Source: Flavobacterium sp. HBTb2-11-1
GTDB taxonomy: Bacteria; Bacteroidota; Bacteroidia; Flavobacteriales; Flavobacteriaceae
Direction of reading: 5' to 3'
Length of the DNA: 64,000 nucleotides
Assembly: GCF_009826975.1 (NCBI RefSeq)
Contig: NZ_WUMO01000006.1
Span: forward strand, 62,001-126,000
Shown here: positions 60,969-64,000 of the stretch, one piece after another
Layout of the letters: the number at the start of each line of letters is the position of its first letter
Numbering within the stretch: the first letter of the stretch is position 1
Notes under the pieces: generated by a model
Seen by the model: only the letters and a program-made list of their open reading frames with translations
Databases searched by the model: none
Told to the model about the DNA's origin: nothing
Made by a program: the position numbers and the translations under genes

Positions 60969-61933
60969 TATACGATTCCTTCTTTTAAAATGTCATGTAA
61001 ATGTAAAACTCCTTTATATTCTCCGTTATCCGCAACGATCAATTGTGTGATCGAAAAGTCTTCTAAAATATTTAAAGCATCAACTGCCATAGTTTCAGAC
61101 GAAACTACTTTAGGATTTCTAGACATAATATCTTTTGCTGTTAAATCTGCTATAGTATCTACGTCGTTTAGCATTCTTCGGATGTCTCCATCGGTAATAA
61201 TTCCAACAATTTTATTGTCTTCAATTACTGCAGTAACACCTAATCTTTTTTCAGAGATTTCAAAAATCGCTTTTTTGATAGAAGTATCAGGAGTGACAGC
61301 TGGTTTTAATGAATGCTCGATCATGTCTTTTACACGAAGTAGTAATTTTTTCCCTAAAGCGCCTCCTGGATGATAAACCGCAAAATCTTCTGGTTTAAAA
61401 TCACGCATTTCCATTAGGCAAACAGCTAAAGCGTCACCCATTACAAGCTGTGCTGTTGTACTATTTGTAGGAGCTAAATTGATAGGACAGGCTTCTGTGT
61501 CGACAGTTGTATTTAAAACTAGATCAGAGCCTTTTGCTAAAAATGAAGTTGTGTTTCCTGTAATGGCAATTAAAGTATTTCCAAATCTTTTTAATAAAGG
61601 AACAAGGACTTTAATTTCAGGACTATTTCCGCTTTTAGAAATGCAGATAATGACATCGTCATTTTGGATCATTCCTAAATCACCGTGAATAGCTTCTGCT
61701 GCATGCAAAAACATAGAAGGAGTTCCAGTTGAGTTAAAAGTAGCCACCATTTTTTGAGCAATGATTGCGCTTTTTCCAATTCCTGTAACGATTAGACGGC
61801 CTTTAGATTCGTATATGCGTTGGACAGCTTCGTAAAAATTTTCGTCCAAAAAATCAATTAGTTTTGTAATTGCTTCACTTTCAGAGAGTATTGTTTTCTT
61901 GGCTATCGCCAATATATTTTCTTTTGTGATCAA
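60968..61933 (-). CDS. kdsD: D-arabinose-5-phosphate isomerase (KdsD/KpsF)
   Basis: Interconverts ribulose-5-P and arabinose-5-P, the first step to Kdo for the LPS core. With a TTG start at 61933 the protein has 321 residues (LITKENILAIAKKTIL at the N-terminus), the usual length for the family. A longer frame starting at an ATG at 62029 would run into recQ and adds 32 non-conserved residues. The SIS domain shows GKSAIIAQKMVATFNSTGTPS (in two parts: GKSAIIAQKM and ATFNSTGTPS), LHAAEAIHGDLGM and SKSGNSPEIKVL. Two CBS domains fill the C-terminal half (about 200-321). Confidence 0.93.
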   Translation of the reverse strand: MITKENILAIAKKTILSESEAITKLIDFLDENFYEAVQRIYESKGRLIVTGIGKSAIIAQKMVATFNSTGTPSMFLHAAEAIHGDLGMIQNDDVIICISKSGNSPEIKVLVPLLKRFGNTLIAITGNTTSFLAKGSDLVLNTTVDTEACPINLAPTNSTTAQLVMGDALAVCLMEMRDFKPEDFAVYHPGGALGKKLLLRVKDMIEHSLKPAVTPDTSIKKAIFEISEKRLGVTAVIEDNKIVGIITDGDIRRMLNDVDTIADLTAKDIMSRNPKVVSSETMAVDALNILEDFSITQLIVADNGEYKGVLHLHDILKEGIV

Positions 61934-61950
61934 AACAGAATATTTAAAAT

Positions 61951-61980
61951 TTGTATGTATAAAAGAAAGTTGTATCTTTA
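61951..61980 (+). promoter_or_regulatory. Candidate promoter for recQ
   Basis: TTG (61951-61953), 19 bases, then TATCTTTA (61973-61980), which matches TAnnTTTG at seven of eight positions. The element ends 39 bases before the recQ ATG. It overlaps the kdsD promoter region, so the two genes share a divergent intergenic region of 86 bp. Confidence 0.45.
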
Positions 61981-61987
61981 TGTGTTG

Positions 61988-61995
61988 CAAATTTA
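61988..61995 (-). promoter_or_regulatory. Candidate -7 element for kdsD
   Basis: On the minus strand TAAATTTG fits the -7 consensus. It ends 54 bases before the TTG start at 61933, which agrees with the shorter kdsD model. No TTG -33 at the usual distance was found. Confidence 0.4.
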
Positions 61996-62019
61996 TACAA
62001 AATACCATTAATATAGAGA

Positions 62020-64000
62020 ATGAATTCAAATGAAATTGAAATACATAAAGAATTAAAGAAGTATTTCGGCTTTAGCCAATTTAAAGGCTTGCAGGAGCAA
62101 GTCATTACGAGTATTTTAGACGAGAAGAATACGTTCGTAATAATGCCGACTGGTGGAGGGAAATCTCTTTGTTATCAACTGCCAGCTTTAATTCAAGAAG
62201 GAACAGCAATTGTTGTTTCTCCTTTAATTGCTTTGATGAAAAATCAGGTTGACGCAATTCGAAGTCTTTCGTCTGAAAATGGAATTGCACATGTATTAAA
62301 CTCCTCTCTAACCAAAACAGAAATTGCTCAAGTCAAAAAAGACATTACATCTGGATTGACCAAACTTTTGTATGTAGCCCCAGAATCACTAACAAAAGAA
62401 GAATATGTTGCCTTTTTGCAAAGCGTGCCTATTTCTTTTGTAGCCATTGATGAGGCACACTGTATCTCAGAATGGGGGCATGATTTTAGACCAGAGTATA
62501 GAAATCTGCGAAATATAATTAAGCAGCTGGGTAAAGTGCCAATTATTGGACTTACCGCAACCGCAACACCAAAGGTTCAGGAAGATATTCTGAAAAACCT
62601 TGACATGGCCGATGCCAATACTTTTAAAGCATCGTTCAACAGACCGAACTTGTATTATGAAGTTCGTACCAAAACAAAAAATATTGAGTCGGATATTATT
62701 CGATTTATCAAACAGCATAAAGGCAAATCTGGGATTATTTACTGCTTAAGCCGTAAAAAAGTAGAATCGATTGCCGAAGTTTTACAAGTAAACGGAATCA
62801 GTGCTGTTCCTTATCATGCAGGTTTAGATGCCAAAACGCGGGCCAAACATCAAGATATGTTTTTGATGGAAGATGTTGATGTCGTTGTAGCAACAATAGC
62901 TTTCGGAATGGGAATCGATAAACCAGACGTTCGTTTTGTAATTCACCATGATATTCCGAAATCTCTTGAAAGTTATTACCAAGAAACCGGTCGCGCAGGA
63001 CGTGACGGTGGAGAAGGACATTGTTTAGCGTACTACTCTTATAAGGATGTAGAAAAGCTCGAGAAATTTATGTCTGGAAAACCAGTTGCCGAACAAGAAA
63101 TTGGTTTTGCACTTTTACAGGAAGTTGTGGCTTACGCCGAAACTTCGATGTCGCGCAGAAAATTCCTTCTTCATTATTTCGGTGAAGAATTTGACAGCGA
63201 AACAGGTGAGGGAGCTGACATGGATGATAACGTTCGTAATCCGAAACATAAAGTCGAGGCCAAAGATCAAGTGGTTAAATTGTTGGAAATTGTTCGCGAT
63301 ACCAAGCATATTTATAAATCAAAAGAAATTGTATTTACTCTAATTGGCCGTATCAATGCGGTTATTAAAGCGCATAAAACAGATACACAGCCTTATTTTG
63401 GTTCTGGTTCAGACCACGACGAAAAATATTGGATGGCATTGTTGAGACAAGTTTTGGTAACAGGACTTTTATCAAAAGACATTGAGACTTATGGCGTAAT
63501 AAAAATTACAAAGGAAGGTTTAGATTTTATTAAAAAGCCAGTTTCGTTTATGATGTCTGAAGATCATGAATACACCGAAGCCGATGATGAAACTATTGTA
63601 ACAGGAGGTAAATCTTCTGGAACAGCAGATGAAGTTTTAACAGGAATGCTTCGTGAGCTTCGTAAAAAAGTGGCTAAGAAATTGGGAGTTCCTCCATTCG
63701 TAGTTTTCCAAGATCCTTCGATCGAAGATATGGCTTTAAAATATCCGATAACAATTCAGGAATTATACAACATTCATGGTGTTGGTGAAGGAAAAGCAAA
63801 AAAATACGGAAGCGAATTTGTTGCCCTAATCAGTCGTTATGTTGAGGACAACGATATTATTCGCCCAGACGATTTAGTCGTAAAATCTACAGGGGTAAAT
63901 TCTGCCAACAAATTATACATCATACAGAATATTGATAGAAAACTTCCATTAAGTGATATTGCTTCCGCGAAAGGTTTAACGATGGATGCTTTGATCAAAG
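62020..64000 (+). CDS. recQ: ATP-dependent DNA helicase RecQ (3' end cut off by window)
   Basis: A 3'-5' DNA helicase for recombination and repair. The frame is open from the ATG at 62020 to the window edge (660 codons seen, no stop). Walker A in MPTGGGKSLCYQLPAL is near residues 42-57, DEAH in AIDEAHCISEWGHDFRPEY near 142-160, and the C-terminal helicase motif around ETGRAGRDGGEG near 325-336. An RQC-type region and an HRDC domain (IHGVGEGKAKKYGSEF, near 585-600) follow. The usual length in flavobacteria is about 700-735 residues, so about 50-75 residues are missing. Confidence 0.96.
   Translation, partial: MNSNEIEIHKELKKYFGFSQFKGLQEQVITSILDEKNTFVIMPTGGGKSLCYQLPALIQEGTAIVVSPLIALMKNQVDAIRSLSSENGIAHVLNSSLTKTEIAQVKKDITSGLTKLLYVAPESLTKEEYVAFLQSVPISFVAIDEAHCISEWGHDFRPEYRNLRNIIKQLGKVPIIGLTATATPKVQEDILKNLDMADANTFKASFNRPNLYYEVRTKTKNIESDIIRFIKQHKGKSGIIYCLSRKKVESIAEVLQVNGISAVPYHAGLDAKTRAKHQDMFLMEDVDVVVATIAFGMGIDKPDVRFVIHHDIPKSLESYYQETGRAGRDGGEGHCLAYYSYKDVEKLEKFMSGKPVAEQEIGFALLQEVVAYAETSMSRRKFLLHYFGEEFDSETGEGADMDDNVRNPKHKVEAKDQVVKLLEIVRDTKHIYKSKEIVFTLIGRINAVIKAHKTDTQPYFGSGSDHDEKYWMALLRQVLVTGLLSKDIETYGVIKITKEGLDFIKKPVSFMMSEDHEYTEADDETIVTGGKSSGTADEVLTGMLRELRKKVAKKLGVPPFVVFQDPSIEDMALKYPITIQELYNIHGVGEGKAKKYGSEFVALISRYVEDNDIIRPDDLVVKSTGVNSANKLYIIQNIDRKLPLSDIASAKGLTMDALIK

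Noticed and set aside
61934..62029. ATG-initiated extension of kdsD into recQ
   Set aside because: It would add 32 non-conserved residues, overlap the recQ start and cover the predicted promoters. The TTG start gives the usual family length.
62105..63309. Minus-strand frames inside recQ
   Set aside because: They lie opposite a well-conserved helicase frame and have no recognisable domain.
1..64000. Search for CRISPR arrays, tRNA/rRNA genes, IS elements, prophage or toxin-antitoxin genes
   Set aside because: No regularly spaced repeats, cloverleaf-type sequence, transposase motifs or integrase genes were seen by eye. A tRNAscan or ISfinder run could still find a weak case.

Overview
The window looks like a chromosomal segment of a Flavobacterium-type member of the Bacteroidota. 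The DNA is strongly A+T-rich. Several gene starts are preceded by the Bacteroidota -7 promoter element TAnnTTTG, Shine-Dalgarno sequences are weak or absent, and the gene content is typical of the phylum: a UpxY-type NusG paralogue, a PorV/PorQ-like barrel, a DUF4105 protein and WcaJ/WbpL-type initiating transferases. No rRNA, tRNA, CRISPR array, transposase or phage gene was found.

Layout. Positions 1-926 hold the 3' end of a CoA-binding protein gene and recR. Positions 992-54537 form one co-directional surface-polysaccharide locus of about 53.5 kb. Positions 54544-56782 (minus strand) hold a DUF4105 protein and a PorV-like protein. Positions 56974-58548 (plus) hold pssA and a GH25 lysozyme. 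Positions 58562-61933 (minus) hold a DUF5808 protein, lptB, a CMD-family protein, tatC and kdsD. From 62020 to the end of the window runs a recQ gene that continues beyond it.

The polysaccharide locus reads as sub-blocks. (i) 992-7199: an OPX lipoprotein, a Wzc-type tyrosine kinase, a UDP-HexNAc 4-epimerase, an animal-like UDP-glucose dehydrogenase and a UpxY antiterminator. A terminator, a new promoter and a foldable leader follow. (ii) 7482-14470: a TviB-like dehydrogenase, ManC, RmlB, a large SLBB-domain OPX protein and a Wzz-like protein. (iii) 14583-28649: Wzx, an EpsG-like polymerase, several glycosyltransferases (GTs), an SDR plus WbpL-type initiating transferase, a cupin, a WcfR/PglE-like aminotransferase and RmlCDA. 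(iv) 28734-30701: a CapD/WbpM-type 4,6-dehydratase with a strong terminator behind it. (v) 30839-37940: a Wzm/Wzt ABC exporter with five GT genes. (vi) 38071-44022: an SDR, a GT, NeuB/NeuC/NeuA-type nonulosonic acid genes and a 2-hydroxyacid dehydrogenase. (vii) 44124-54537: an MBOAT/SGNH acyltransferase pair, GT-B and GT4 enzymes, an acetyltransferase, a second Wzy/ligase candidate and a WcaJ-type initiating transferase.

Together the genes predict UDP-GlcA, UDP-GalNAcA (or GlcNAcA), GDP-Man, dTDP-L-Rha, UDP-4-keto-6-deoxy-HexNAc derivatives including an amino sugar, and a CMP-nonulosonic acid. About sixteen glycosyltransferases are present. Two initiating transferases, two polymerase/ligase candidates, a flippase and an ABC exporter suggest that more than one glycan (capsule/EPS and O-antigen-like) is assembled here, possibly under antitermination control. 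All functions are read from sequence motifs; sugar identities are inferred.
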